The translations under genes and the position numbers were made by a program. Below, piece after piece: positions 16,247 through 25,906 of a stretch of 64,000 bases of DNA (within the stretch, counting starts at the first letter, position 1; the number at the start of each line of letters is the position of its first letter). The notes under the pieces were generated by a model that saw only the letters and a program-made list of their open reading frames with translations, made no database searches and was not told the origin of the DNA. This stretch comes from Aureimonas sp. AU12 (GTDB taxonomy: Bacteria > Pseudomonadota > Alphaproteobacteria > Rhizobiales > Rhizobiaceae): contig NZ_BBWH01000024.1 of NCBI RefSeq assembly GCF_001463705.1, forward strand, positions 151,312-215,311, written 5' to 3'.

Positions 16247-16990
16247 ATGCAGGACCCGTTTCTCCAGCGCTTCATCGAGTGGGCGGGGCTCGTCGGGCTG
16301 AATTTCGACTTTCTGACCAGCCGGTTCGAAGTCGACATGTGGCTTCAGGGCATGGTGACGACGCTGACGCTCGTCGCCATCACGCTGCCGGTCAGCCTCG
16401 TGTTCGGGCTGCTCTTCGCCGCCGCCCTGACGTCGGGCCGGCCTTGGCTGGCCGGGCCCGTGCGCGCCTATGTCGAGCTCACCCGCAACACGCCGACGCT
16501 GGTGCAGCTCGTCTTCGCCTTCCTGGTCATCAACATGCTGATCTCGCAAGGTCTCGGCGGCGCTGAGAACAACCCGTTCACATCCTTCTTCTGGGTGGTC
16601 GCGGTCACCGGCCTCCATGTCGCCGCCTTCCATGCCGAGGCGCTGCGCGGCGGCATCGAGGCGGTGCCGGCCACCACCACGGAAGCGGCGCGCGGTGTCG
16701 GCTTCTCGCGCTTCCAGGTGCTGCGCTTTGTCGAGCTGCCGCTCGCCATCCGCAGCGCGCTGCCCGCCATCACGAACAATCTCGTCAACCTCGTGAAGCT
16801 GACCACCGTCGGCTACGCCATATCGGTCAACGAGATCACTTATGCCTCGCTCATGATCTGGACGCAGCGCGACAACGTCGTCGAACTGATGATCGTCCTC
16901 CTCCTGTTCTTCAGCGCCATCAATCTGGCGATCGCTCGCATCGGCCTTCTGATCGAGCGCCGTCTAGCCGTTCCCGGGTATGGTCGATGA
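16247..16990 (+). CDS. Polar amino acid ABC transporter permease (HisM/GlnP type)
   Basis: A 247-residue inner-membrane permease. It shows the RNTPTLVQLVF segment and the EAA-type loop (TTTEAARGVGFSRFQVLRFV) that contacts the ATPase. The ATG at 16247 has GGAGACCTC directly upstream, better than the ATG at 16229. Its stop overlaps the next permease start (ATGA), so the two form the heterodimeric channel. Five or six membrane helices can be picked out. Confidence 0.9.
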   Translation: MQDPFLQRFIEWAGLVGLNFDFLTSRFEVDMWLQGMVTTLTLVAITLPVSLVFGLLFAAALTSGRPWLAGPVRAYVELTRNTPTLVQLVFAFLVINMLISQGLGGAENNPFTSFFWVVAVTGLHVAAFHAEALRGGIEAVPATTTEAARGVGFSRFQVLRFVELPLAIRSALPAITNNLVNLVKLTTVGYAISVNEITYASLMIWTQRDNVVELMIVLLLFFSAINLAIARIGLLIERRLAVPGYGR

Positions 16991-17775
16991 CGCTCGCCGC
17001 ATCCAACACGAGCACGAGGCTACTCGGCGCTCCATCGATCCCGACCGTCATCTTCGCCGGCATTCTGGCGCTCGTTCTGGTCTGGCTCGCCCTGAACCCC
17101 GCACTTGCCGGCTTGCTCGTCACATGGCTGCCCTATCTCGGGCAGGGTTTTGCGATGAACGTCCTGATCGCCGTGTGCGCCATGGGGCTCGGTACGCTCG
17201 CCGGAGTCCTTCTGGGCGCCATGGAACTCTCGTCGTTCGCGCCCGTGCGGCTTCTCGCGGTGTCCTACGTGCAGGTCTTCCGCAACGCGCCGCATCTCGT
17301 CCTGATCTTCGCGACCACCTACATCTTTCCCTTCGAGATCGTCGTCTTCGGCACCTACATCCCGTTTCCGGACTGGCTGAAGGCCGTGGTCGGTCTGGCC
17401 ATTCCCGCCAGCGCCCATATCGCCGAGATCACGCGCGGTGCCATCCAGTCCATCGCGACGACGCAATGGGAGGCGTCCAAGGGCGTCGGCTTCTCGTATA
17501 GTCAGACCCTGCGCTGGATCATCCTGCCGCAATGCGTCCGGCGCTCGCTGCCGGCCTGGATGAACCTTTGCGCCTCGATCACCATGGGCACGGCGCTGGC
17601 CTCGCTCGTCGGCGTGCACGAACTCCTTCATTCGGCCAATGACGCCAGCACCGCCGTGCGGCGCACCGACTTCACGATCCTGGTCTACCTCACCGTGCTG
17701 ATGGGGTTCTTCGCGTTCTGCTATCCCATCTCGCGTTTCACGCAGCGGCTCGAACGGCGCTTCGCCGACCGATGA
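16987..17775 (+). CDS. Polar amino acid ABC transporter permease, second subunit
   Basis: A 262-residue permease of the same family as its upstream neighbour, with FRNAPHLVLIFA and the cytoplasmic loop QWEASKGVGFSYSQTLRWII. ATGA overlaps join it to the preceding permease and to the following ATPase, so stoichiometry is probably fixed by translational coupling. It is slightly longer at the N-terminus than its partner. The pair forms the membrane channel. Confidence 0.9.
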   Translation: MTLAASNTSTRLLGAPSIPTVIFAGILALVLVWLALNPALAGLLVTWLPYLGQGFAMNVLIAVCAMGLGTLAGVLLGAMELSSFAPVRLLAVSYVQVFRNAPHLVLIFATTYIFPFEIVVFGTYIPFPDWLKAVVGLAIPASAHIAEITRGAIQSIATTQWEASKGVGFSYSQTLRWIILPQCVRRSLPAWMNLCASITMGTALASLVGVHELLHSANDASTAVRRTDFTILVYLTVLMGFFAFCYPISRFTQRLERRFADR

Positions 17776-18590
17776 CCGGAGAGGCCCCTTTCCTCATGTC
17801 TCCTTCTCCTTCCGAGCGGCCGATCCTCGTCGACATCGCGGACCTGCGCCTGTCCTTCGGCGCCAACGAGGTGCTGAAGGGCATCGATCTCACCGTGGCG
17901 CGCGGCGAGGCGGTGTCGATCATCGGCCCTTCGGGCTCGGGCAAGTCCACCATCCTGCGCTGCATCAACGCCCTGCTAGTGCCGAGCTCGGGCCGCATCA
18001 CCGTCAACGGCGTGCGGGTCGACGCGCTGCGCACCGAGGCCGAGCGGATCGAGCTTCGCAAGCGCATCGGCATCGTCTTCCAGCAGTTCAACCTGTTCCC
18101 GCATCTCTCGGTGCTCGACAACATCACCATCGCCCCGATCCGCATCCTGAACGTGCCGAAGGCGGAGGCCGAGCGCCACGCAAAAGAACTCCTCGACCGG
18201 GTGCGCCTGTCGGACAAGGTCGCCGCCTATCCCGGCCAGTTGTCGGGCGGGCAGCAGCAGCGCGTCGCCATCGCGCGCGCGCTCGCCATGCGCCCCGACC
18301 TCGTCCTGTTCGACGAGGTCACCTCGGCGCTCGATCCAGAAACGGTCGGCGAGGTCCTCTCTGTGATCCGCAGCCTCGTCAGGGACGGGATGACGAGCAT
18401 TCTCGTGACGCATGAAATGCGCTTTGCCGAGGAGATCAGCGACAAGGTCCTCTTCACCGAGAACGGCCGGATCGTGGAGGAAGGCTCGCCCGCCGCCATC
18501 TTCCACCGGTCGCAAAACCCGCGCATCCGCCAATTCGTGCGGGGCCTCGGCGGGGAGCGCGACGATCTGGGCCATGGCGGGGGCATCTGA
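17772..18590 (+). CDS. Polar amino acid ABC transporter ATP-binding protein
   Basis: A 272-residue ATPase with Walker A GPSGSGKST, Q-loop FQQFNLFPH, signature LSGGQQQRVAIARA, Walker B LVLFDEVTS and switch His in VTHEM. This is the GlnQ/HisP branch, so it powers the two permeases upstream. The first nine residues before an internal Met are dispensable, but ATGA coupling favours the start given. The C-terminal tail (GGERDDLGHGGGI) is loose. Confidence 0.93.
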   Translation: MTGEAPFLMSPSPSERPILVDIADLRLSFGANEVLKGIDLTVARGEAVSIIGPSGSGKSTILRCINALLVPSSGRITVNGVRVDALRTEAERIELRKRIGIVFQQFNLFPHLSVLDNITIAPIRILNVPKAEAERHAKELLDRVRLSDKVAAYPGQLSGGQQQRVAIARALAMRPDLVLFDEVTSALDPETVGEVLSVIRSLVRDGMTSILVTHEMRFAEEISDKVLFTENGRIVEEGSPAAIFHRSQNPRIRQFVRGLGGERDDLGHGGGI

Positions 18591-18595
18591 TCGCG

Positions 18596-19942
18596 ATGAC
18601 GCAGACCTCGCTCACCCGCCGGCTCGCCGAGCACATCCTGGCCTCCGACCCGGCGAGCGATCCGGCCGCGATCGCCGTCGCGCGCAAGGCGGTGCTCGAC
18701 GTCCTCGCCTGCGCGCTCGGCGGCGCGAGCGATCGCTCCCTGGCCATCCTTCTCCAGACCTTCGCGCCCGAGGCCGGGGGCCAAGCCGTGCTGATCGGGC
18801 AGGGGCGCCGCGCCGATCCCTTCACGGCGGCACTGGCGAACGGCCATGCCGGGCACGTGCTCGACTATGACGATGTCCATGCCAGCGTGCGCGGCCATCC
18901 GACCACGGTGATCCTGCCGGCGCTTCTGGCGCTCGCGGCAACGCGGGGTCTGCGCGCCGATGCGCTTCTTTCCTCCTACGTGGTCGGGCTGGAGACGATG
19001 GCGCGGCTCGGCCTTGCCCTCGGCACCCGCCATTACGAGACCGGTTTCCACGCCACCGCGACGCTCGGCCCGGTCGGCGCCGCGGCGGCCGTCGCCCATT
19101 GTCTACGCTTCTCGCCCGACCAGACCGCGACCGCGCTGGGGCTCGCCGCGACGCAGTCGGCGGGCCTGCGCCTGCAGTTCGGGTTCGACGCCAAGCCGCT
19201 TCATGCCGGCCTGGCCGCCCGCGCCGGCCTGTCCGCCGCCCTTCTGGCCGAAAACGGCTTCTCCGGCGCGCCGGATTTCCTCGACAGCCCGATCGGCTTT
19301 CTCCAGGCCTTCGCCTTCGGCGCGGAGGCGCCCGAGCGGCTCCTCGCCGGATGGCGCGCGCCCTGGCAGATCGTTGCGCCCGGCCTGACCCTCAAGGCCT
19401 TTCCCTGTTGCACCGCCGCCCATCCCGTGGCCGTCGGCGCGCTCGCGCTACGCGCCGAGGCGGGTCTGACCCCGGACGCGGTGGAGCACGTCGTGCTGAC
19501 ATTCCCGCCGGGCGGCGATGCCGCGCTCGTCGTGTCCGATCCCGTCACCGGCATCGACGCCCGCTTCAGCCCCGAATACATCTTCGCCGCCGCGCTCGCC
19601 GATGGGGCGCTCGCCATCGGCCATTTCGACGAGCGGCCCGTGCGGCCCGATCTGAAACGCCTCGCGCAGCGCGTGTCGCGTCGCCACGACGAGACGGCGC
19701 CACGCCTGTCGCCCGATCCCACGACGCGTTTCGTCGGGTTCGACGTGACGTTGACGGCTGGCGGCACGCTGGCTCGCCGCGTCGAGGGCTTGCCGGGGCT
19801 GTCCGACGCCGTGGACAAGTTTCGCGACGCGACGAACGGATCGGCACGATTTGCCGCCGTGCCCGCTCTCGTTCACGCCATGGCGGACGAGAGCGACCTC
19901 GCCCAGCTTCTCCATCTTCTCGGCCAGCCCATCGTGGCCTGA
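18596..19942 (+). CDS. MmgE/PrpD family protein (dehydratase/epimerase/decarboxylase fold)
   Basis: A 448-residue MmgE/PrpD protein. Signature stretches include RKAVLDVLACALGGASDRS, ANGHAGHVLDYDDVHASVRG and HPTTVILPALLALA. The family contains 2-methylcitrate dehydratase, cis-aconitate decarboxylase and iminodisuccinate epimerase. It lies 5 bp after the ABC ATPase and before an NtaA-type monooxygenase. That context makes the propionate pathway unlikely and favours an amino-polycarboxylate such as iminodisuccinate. The family call is firm; the reaction is inference. No prpC or prpB is nearby. Confidence 0.85.
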   Translation: MTQTSLTRRLAEHILASDPASDPAAIAVARKAVLDVLACALGGASDRSLAILLQTFAPEAGGQAVLIGQGRRADPFTAALANGHAGHVLDYDDVHASVRGHPTTVILPALLALAATRGLRADALLSSYVVGLETMARLGLALGTRHYETGFHATATLGPVGAAAAVAHCLRFSPDQTATALGLAATQSAGLRLQFGFDAKPLHAGLAARAGLSAALLAENGFSGAPDFLDSPIGFLQAFAFGAEAPERLLAGWRAPWQIVAPGLTLKAFPCCTAAHPVAVGALALRAEAGLTPDAVEHVVLTFPPGGDAALVVSDPVTGIDARFSPEYIFAAALADGALAIGHFDERPVRPDLKRLAQRVSRRHDETAPRLSPDPTTRFVGFDVTLTAGGTLARRVEGLPGLSDAVDKFRDATNGSARFAAVPALVHAMADESDLAQLLHLLGQPIVA

Positions 19943-19968
19943 CCGGCCCAAACCCGGACAAGACGATC

Positions 19969-21270
19969 ATGACCTCCCAGCGACAGATCCATCTCGGCCT
20001 CTTCCTGCAGGGTGCGGGGCACCATGTCTCCGGCTGGCGCCATCCCGACGCCGAATCGGGCAGCGAGAATTTCGACCTGCTGCGCCGGCTGGTGCAGACG
20101 GCCGAGGCGGCCAAGTTCGATCTCGCCTTCCTGGCGGACGGCCTGACCAGCAGCGTCGACGCGCATCCCTCGATGATCGCCCGCTTCGAGCCGCTGACGC
20201 TTCTTTCGGCGCTGGCCATGGTGACGGAGCGGATCGGCCTGGCGGCGACATCGTCCACCACCTATGGCGAGCCGTACCACACGGCCCGGGCCTTCGCCTC
20301 GATCGACCACCTGAGCCAGGGGCGCGCCGCCTGGAACATCGTCACCACGTCCTATGATCGCACCGCGAAGAACTTCTCGAAAGCCCATCCCCAGCACGAC
20401 GACCGCTATGCCATCGCCGAGGAGTTCGTCGACGTGGTGCGCGGCCTCTGGGACAGCTGGGACGACGACGCCTTTCCCAAGGACAAGGAGCGCGGGCTCT
20501 ATGCCGATCCGGCCAAGGTCCATGTTCTCGACCATGAGGGCCGCTATTTTTCGGTGAAGGGGCCGCTGAACATTCCCCGCTCGCCGCAGGGCCATCCGAT
20601 CCTGATCCAGGCGGGCTCGTCGGGACCGGGCCAGGATCTCGCCGCCCGCACCGCCGACATCGTCTTCACCGCGCAGCAGAGCCTGGAGGAAGCCCAGGTC
20701 TTCTATCGCAGCCTCAAGAGCCGTGTCGCAGGCTTCGGTCGCGATCCCGCCACTGTGGCCGTGATGCCGGGCTTCATGCCGGTGATCGGCCGCACGCTCG
20801 CCGAGGCCAGCGAGAAACTGGTCGAACTCGACCGCTGGACCGACATCGCCAAGGCCATGCCGCTTCTGGAGGAGCGAATCGGCCATTCGCTCGGCGCCTA
20901 CGATCTCGACGGCTCGCTGCCGGACCTACCGCTGTCCGACCAGCTGCGCAGCCGCGCCGAGTTGCTCACCGAGCTCGCCCGCCGCGAGAAGCTGACGATC
21001 CGCCAGCTGGCTTTGCGCGTCGCCGCCGGGCGGGGCCATCACATCGTCGCGGGAACGCCCGTCGACATTGCCGACCGGATGCAGCTCTGGTTCGAGAACG
21101 GCGCGGCCGACGGCTACAACGTCATGCCGCCCTTCTTCCCCGTCGGCCTGGACGAGTTCGTCGCCGAGGTCGTGCCGCTGCTTCAGGAGCGCGGCCTCTT
21201 CCGCCGGGACTACGAGGGCCCGATGCTGCGCGACCATCTCGGCCTGCGCCGCCCCGCACCCCCGGCCTGA
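19969..21270 (+). CDS. NtaA/SnaA/DszA-type FMN-dependent monooxygenase
   Basis: A 433-residue luciferase-like monooxygenase of the nitrilotriacetate monooxygenase/DszA group: QIHLGLFLQGAGHHVSGWRH, FLADGLTSSVDAHPSM, RAAWNIVTTSYDRTAKNF and GHPILIQAGSSGPGQDLAA are group hallmarks. It uses FMNH2 from a separate flavin reductase to cleave C-N or C-S bonds; no reductase is in this operon. ATG 19969 follows the PrpD-like stop by 26 bp. As the last gene of an amino-acid-type importer operon it probably attacks the imported compound. Confidence 0.88.
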   Translation: MTSQRQIHLGLFLQGAGHHVSGWRHPDAESGSENFDLLRRLVQTAEAAKFDLAFLADGLTSSVDAHPSMIARFEPLTLLSALAMVTERIGLAATSSTTYGEPYHTARAFASIDHLSQGRAAWNIVTTSYDRTAKNFSKAHPQHDDRYAIAEEFVDVVRGLWDSWDDDAFPKDKERGLYADPAKVHVLDHEGRYFSVKGPLNIPRSPQGHPILIQAGSSGPGQDLAARTADIVFTAQQSLEEAQVFYRSLKSRVAGFGRDPATVAVMPGFMPVIGRTLAEASEKLVELDRWTDIAKAMPLLEERIGHSLGAYDLDGSLPDLPLSDQLRSRAELLTELARREKLTIRQLALRVAAGRGHHIVAGTPVDIADRMQLWFENGAADGYNVMPPFFPVGLDEFVAEVVPLLQERGLFRRDYEGPMLRDHLGLRRPAPPA

Positions 21271-21605
21271 TCCGACGATCGGCGGGATCGATCGGCTCGC
21301 CGCCGCGTCCGAAGGTCTGCCGCACGGAGCTGGCAGCTCGATCCGGCGGTGGACGGGATGGCGGCCACGGGGCGCCGATCGGCCACCGTGTCCGGGGCCG
21401 GGCATGTGTTGGCCCCAGCCTCGGAGCCTTGGAGCCTCGCGGACCGCGCGGCGTCGTGTAGCGAAGGCGTCCCGGGCGAGCGGTTGGCCTGATCAGCGCC
21501 GTCGTCGCTCGACCTTTCGACTTCGCACGTCGTCCAGTCATATGATGACAGGAGCGCTGCGCGGGCTTAAACAGGGCTCCTGCCATCTCATTCCAGGAGC
21601 ATCCC
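21271..21605. other. Intergenic region holding the GntR regulator promoter
   Basis: 335 bp with no gene signature. The only structure seen is the operator-like site at 21528-21549 close to the regulator start. Confidence 0.5.
21528..21549. promoter_or_regulatory. FadR-type operator upstream of the GntR regulator (copy 1)
   Basis: CGTCGTC, two bases, then GTCATATGATGAC with perfect arms GTCAT-ATG-ATGAC. The same arrangement recurs at 22354-22375, before the dehydratase gene, with only the central and next-to-last bases of the palindrome changed. A site shared by the regulator and its neighbour is the expected autoregulation pattern. Confidence 0.6.
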
Positions 21606-22349
21606 TTGGCCCGCATATCGAAGGCTCATCATTCGCGGCCTCTCCGAGAGGTCGTCGCCGAGGCCCTGCGCCGGCAGATCGAGGAGGGGGACTATGCGCC
21701 GGGCGATCAGCTGCCGACCGAACCCGCGCTCGTCGCGCGCTTCGGCCACAGCCGCACCGTCGTCCGCGAGGCTCTGGCCGCACTCAGGGCCGATGGTCTC
21801 GTGGATTCGCGCCACGGCGTCGGCGTCTTCGTGCTGGGGCCGAAGCAGCCCCACGCCGAACTCGAACTCTTCCGGCAGGCGACCGAAAAGATCTCCGACA
21901 TCATCGAGGAGCTCGAGCTCCGGGTCGGCGTCGAGGTTGAGGCGGCCGGGCTGGCGGCCTTGCGCAGCTCACCCGCGCAGGAGGCGGAGATCCTGTCGCT
22001 GGTCGATCAGTTCCGCGACCTCGTGGAGCATGGGCAATCGACCGACGAGGCCGATTTCGCCTTCCACCTGGCGGTCGCCGCCGCCACGAACAACACGCGC
22101 TTTCGCGGGTTCCTAGAGCATGTCGGACGGCGGATCATCCCGCGCGTGAAGTTCCGAACGGCCATGGGGGGCGTCGACCCGCTCCCCAACCGCGATGCCA
22201 TCCTCCTGAAGGAGCACGAGGAAGTCGCCGACGCGATCTCGGCGCGCGATCCCGACCTCGCGCGCGATGCCATGCGGAGGCACCTGCAGGGGGGCATCAA
22301 GCGCTATCGGGCGCTGATGCGCACGCGCCCCGCCGACGGAACGGGTTGA
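21606..22349 (+). CDS. GntR/FadR-family regulator (FCD domain), TTG start
   Basis: A 247-residue regulator: winged helix near residues 12-75 (LREVVAEALRRQIEEGDYAP, then FGHSRTVVREALAALRADGL) and an FCD ligand-binding domain of six or seven helices (about 95-235; DEADFAFHLAVAAATNN, HEEVADAISARDPDLARDAM). No ATG is in frame at the right place. TTG 21606 has AGGAG seven bases upstream. FadR-type regulators often answer to sugar acids. The operator-like sites on both sides of the gene suggest it represses itself and the downstream glucarate-type operon. Confidence 0.87.
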   Translation: MARISKAHHSRPLREVVAEALRRQIEEGDYAPGDQLPTEPALVARFGHSRTVVREALAALRADGLVDSRHGVGVFVLGPKQPHAELELFRQATEKISDIIEELELRVGVEVEAAGLAALRSSPAQEAEILSLVDQFRDLVEHGQSTDEADFAFHLAVAAATNNTRFRGFLEHVGRRIIPRVKFRTAMGGVDPLPNRDAILLKEHEEVADAISARDPDLARDAMRRHLQGGIKRYRALMRTRPADGTG

Positions 22350-22353
22350 CGCA

Positions 22354-23308
<955 letters not shown>

Positions 23309-23405
23309 TCGCTGCGGGTCGAGCGAGGTCCGGACGGGCAGGGAGGCCCGTTCGACCCGCATCCCGCGACGCCTCGAGCGACACGATTCATTTGGGAGGA
23401 TGATC

Positions 23406-24914
23406 ATGACCCGATATCGCCTGCGATCGATTCCGATCGCCATCATCGCCGGATCGCTCAGCCTGCCGGCCCTCGCGCAGGCACCGAGCGGCGAGATCAC
23501 GATCGTCCTGCCGGAACAGCCGAGCAATCTCGAACCCTGCGGCTCGATCCTCACCGATGTCGGCCAGGTGCTGAGCCAGAACATCACGGAAACGCTGACG
23601 GTGGTCGACCCCGCCGACGGCTCGGTCGACCCGAAGCTGGCGACGCAATGGGAGCAGACGGATCCGCTCACCTGGCGCTTCAAGCTGCGCGAAGGCGTGA
23701 CCTTTCAGGACGGCAAGCCCTTCGATGCCGAGGCCGTGCGCTTCTCCCTCGACCGGATGACGAGCAAGGCCTTCACCTGCAACAACCTCGCCAAGTTCGG
23801 CTCGGATACGATCACCGTGACGCCGGTGGACGCCACCACCGTCGACATCAAGTCCACCCAGCCGCAGCCGATCCTGCCGACGCTGATCAGCGTCGCGATG
23901 ATCGTGTCGCCGGCAACGCCCGCGGACAAGGCGACCAATGCACCCGTCGGGACCGGCCCCTACGCATTGGCGGAAGCGACGCCCGAGCGGATCGTCCTGC
24001 AGCGCCACGACGGCTACTGGGGCGCCGCGCCCGAGGTGACGAAGGCGACCTACGTCTGGCGCGGCGAGTCCTCGCTGCGCGTCGCGATGATCCAGACCGG
24101 CGAGGCGGACCTGACGCCGACCATCGCGCTCCAGGACGCGACCGATCCCGCCCGCGACTTCTCCTACCTGAACTCCGAGACGACGTCCGTGCGCATCGAC
24201 ATGGACTATCCCCCGCTCGACGACGCGCGCGTTCGCAAGGCGTTGAACATGGCGATCGACTGGGAGGGGCTTGCCGGGCTGTTCGGCGACGATGCGCTGC
24301 GCGCCTCGCAAATGGTGGTTCCCGGCATCAACGGCCACGACAAGGACCTGAAGCCCTGGGCCTTCGACCCCGAGGGCGCCCGCGCGCTTCTGGCGGAGGC
24401 CAAGGCTGCCGGCGTGCCGGTGGAGACGCAGATCAACCTCGTCGGTCGCAACGGCATCTATCCCAACGGCACTGAGGCGATGGAAGCGATGATGGCCATG
24501 TGGCTGGACGCCGGCTTCACCATGAAGCTGACCATGCTCGATGTCGCCGACTGGACGCGCTACCTCCAGAAGCCGTTCCCGGCCGATCGCGGTCCGACGC
24601 TCCTGCAGGTGCAGCACGACAACAACAAGGGCGACGCGGCCTTCACCGTGCCGCTCCTCTACCGCTCCTCGGGGAGCTACGCGACGCTGTCCGATCCCGC
24701 GCTCGACGGGGAGATCGACGCCGCCCTGGCCGCCACGGGGGAGCAGCGCACCGAGGGGTTCCAGGCTCTGTTCGACAAGGTCCATGACGGGCTCGCGGCC
24801 GATATCCCGATGTTCCACATGGTCGGCTACACGGCGGTCGGCCCGCGCATCGACTGGCGCCCGAGCCTGGCCACCAACAGCGAGATTCCGCTGTCGCAGA
24901 TCCGCTTCAAGTAG
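23406..24914 (+). CDS. Dpp/Opp-type ABC transporter substrate-binding protein
   Basis: A 502-residue family-5 solute-binding protein. A signal peptide (residues about 1-25, ALAQA) is followed by PSNLEPCGSI, LRDGVTF-like LREGVTFQDGKPFDAEAV and PVGTGPYALAEAT, all standard for this family. GGGAGG precedes ATG 23406 by six bases. Family members bind peptides, nickel or sugars. With a sugar-acid lyase upstream and a FadR operator in front, the ligand may be an aldarate or a conjugate of one; this is an inference. Confidence 0.9.
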   Translation: MTRYRLRSIPIAIIAGSLSLPALAQAPSGEITIVLPEQPSNLEPCGSILTDVGQVLSQNITETLTVVDPADGSVDPKLATQWEQTDPLTWRFKLREGVTFQDGKPFDAEAVRFSLDRMTSKAFTCNNLAKFGSDTITVTPVDATTVDIKSTQPQPILPTLISVAMIVSPATPADKATNAPVGTGPYALAEATPERIVLQRHDGYWGAAPEVTKATYVWRGESSLRVAMIQTGEADLTPTIALQDATDPARDFSYLNSETTSVRIDMDYPPLDDARVRKALNMAIDWEGLAGLFGDDALRASQMVVPGINGHDKDLKPWAFDPEGARALLAEAKAAGVPVETQINLVGRNGIYPNGTEAMEAMMAMWLDAGFTMKLTMLDVADWTRYLQKPFPADRGPTLLQVQHDNNKGDAAFTVPLLYRSSGSYATLSDPALDGEIDAALAATGEQRTEGFQALFDKVHDGLAADIPMFHMVGYTAVGPRIDWRPSLATNSEIPLSQIRFK

Positions 24915-24920
24915 CGACGC

Positions 24921-24964
24921 CGGATGAAGGGTCGCGGGGCGCAAGCCCTTCGGCCCTTCATCCG
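24921..24964 (+). repeat. Long perfect hairpin between binding-protein and permease genes
   Basis: Eleven-base arms CGGATGAAGGG and CCCTTCATCCG enclose an inner GGGC-GCAA-GCCC hairpin with a GNRA-type loop. It starts 7 bp after the binding-protein stop. Such intercistronic hairpins commonly protect the upstream mRNA, giving more binding protein than membrane subunits. Confidence 0.7.
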
Positions 24965-24987
24965 CCTCGCCAGACGATGGCTCATCC

Positions 24988-25902
24988 ATGTTCGGCTTCA
25001 TCGGCAAGCGCGCTCTCAACAGCGCGGTCTCGATCTTCTGCCTCCTCGTTCTCGTCTTCGCGTTGACGCGCCTGACGGGCGACCCCGCGGCCCTGTTCCT
25101 GCCGCTGGATTCCAGCCTCGAGGCGCGTCAGGAGTTCAACCGGCTCAACGGCTTCGACCAGCCGGTCATCGTGCAGTTCGGCGCCTACATTGCCGACCTC
25201 GCGCGGCTCGATTTCGGCATGTCGCTCCGCCAGAACCGGCCGGCGATGGAGGTGGCGCTGGAGGCGTTCCCGCGCACGCTCCAACTGGCGGCGATCGCCA
25301 TGGGGATCTCGCTCCTCGCCGCGCTTCTCGTGGGCGCGCTGGCCGCCGCCAACCCCGGCGGTTGGTTCGACCGGCTGTCCGCCTTCGTGTCGCTGGCCGG
25401 CGCGAGCGCCCCGGACTTCTGGATCGCCATCGTCGGCGTCCTCGTCTTTTCGGTCGGCCTCGGCTGGCTCCCGACGTCGGGAACGGGCGGTCCGCTCTAC
25501 TGGATCATGCCGATCGTCGTCCTCACGCTGCGACCCTTCGGCCTTCTGGTGCAGGTCGTGCGCGGCACGATGATCGGCGTCCTCTCCCAGCCGCACGTGA
25601 AGACGGCCAAGGCCAAGGGCGTTTCGTCGCGCTCCATCCTGCTGCGCCATGGCCTTCGCAACTCCATGCTGCCCGTCGTCACCGTCGCGGGAGATCTGGC
25701 GGCGAGCCTCGTCAACGGCGCCGTGGTGGTCGAGACCATCTTCGGCTGGCCGGGCATCGGCAAGCTGATGATCGATTCCATCGTCCAGCGCGATTTTGCC
25801 GTCGTGCAGAGCACGATCCTCGTGACGGCCTGCGCGATCTTCCTCCTGAACATCATGATCGACCTTATCTATGCCGCACTCGATCCCCGCATCCGGTACT
25901 GA
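24988..25902 (+). CDS. Dpp-type ABC transporter permease (DppB/OppB family)
   Basis: A 304-residue permease. It opens with the family N-terminus (FGFIGKRALNSAVSIFCLLV, DPAALFLPLD) and has the conserved cytoplasmic loop AKGVSSRSILLRHGLRNSML and GWPGIGKLMIDSI. Six membrane helices are apparent. It pairs with the next permease, whose start lies 4 bp after this stop. Confidence 0.9.
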   Translation: MFGFIGKRALNSAVSIFCLLVLVFALTRLTGDPAALFLPLDSSLEARQEFNRLNGFDQPVIVQFGAYIADLARLDFGMSLRQNRPAMEVALEAFPRTLQLAAIAMGISLLAALLVGALAAANPGGWFDRLSAFVSLAGASAPDFWIAIVGVLVFSVGLGWLPTSGTGGPLYWIMPIVVLTLRPFGLLVQVVRGTMIGVLSQPHVKTAKAKGVSSRSILLRHGLRNSMLPVVTVAGDLAASLVNGAVVVETIFGWPGIGKLMIDSIVQRDFAVVQSTILVTACAIFLLNIMIDLIYAALDPRIRY

Positions 25903-25906
25903 GGCG

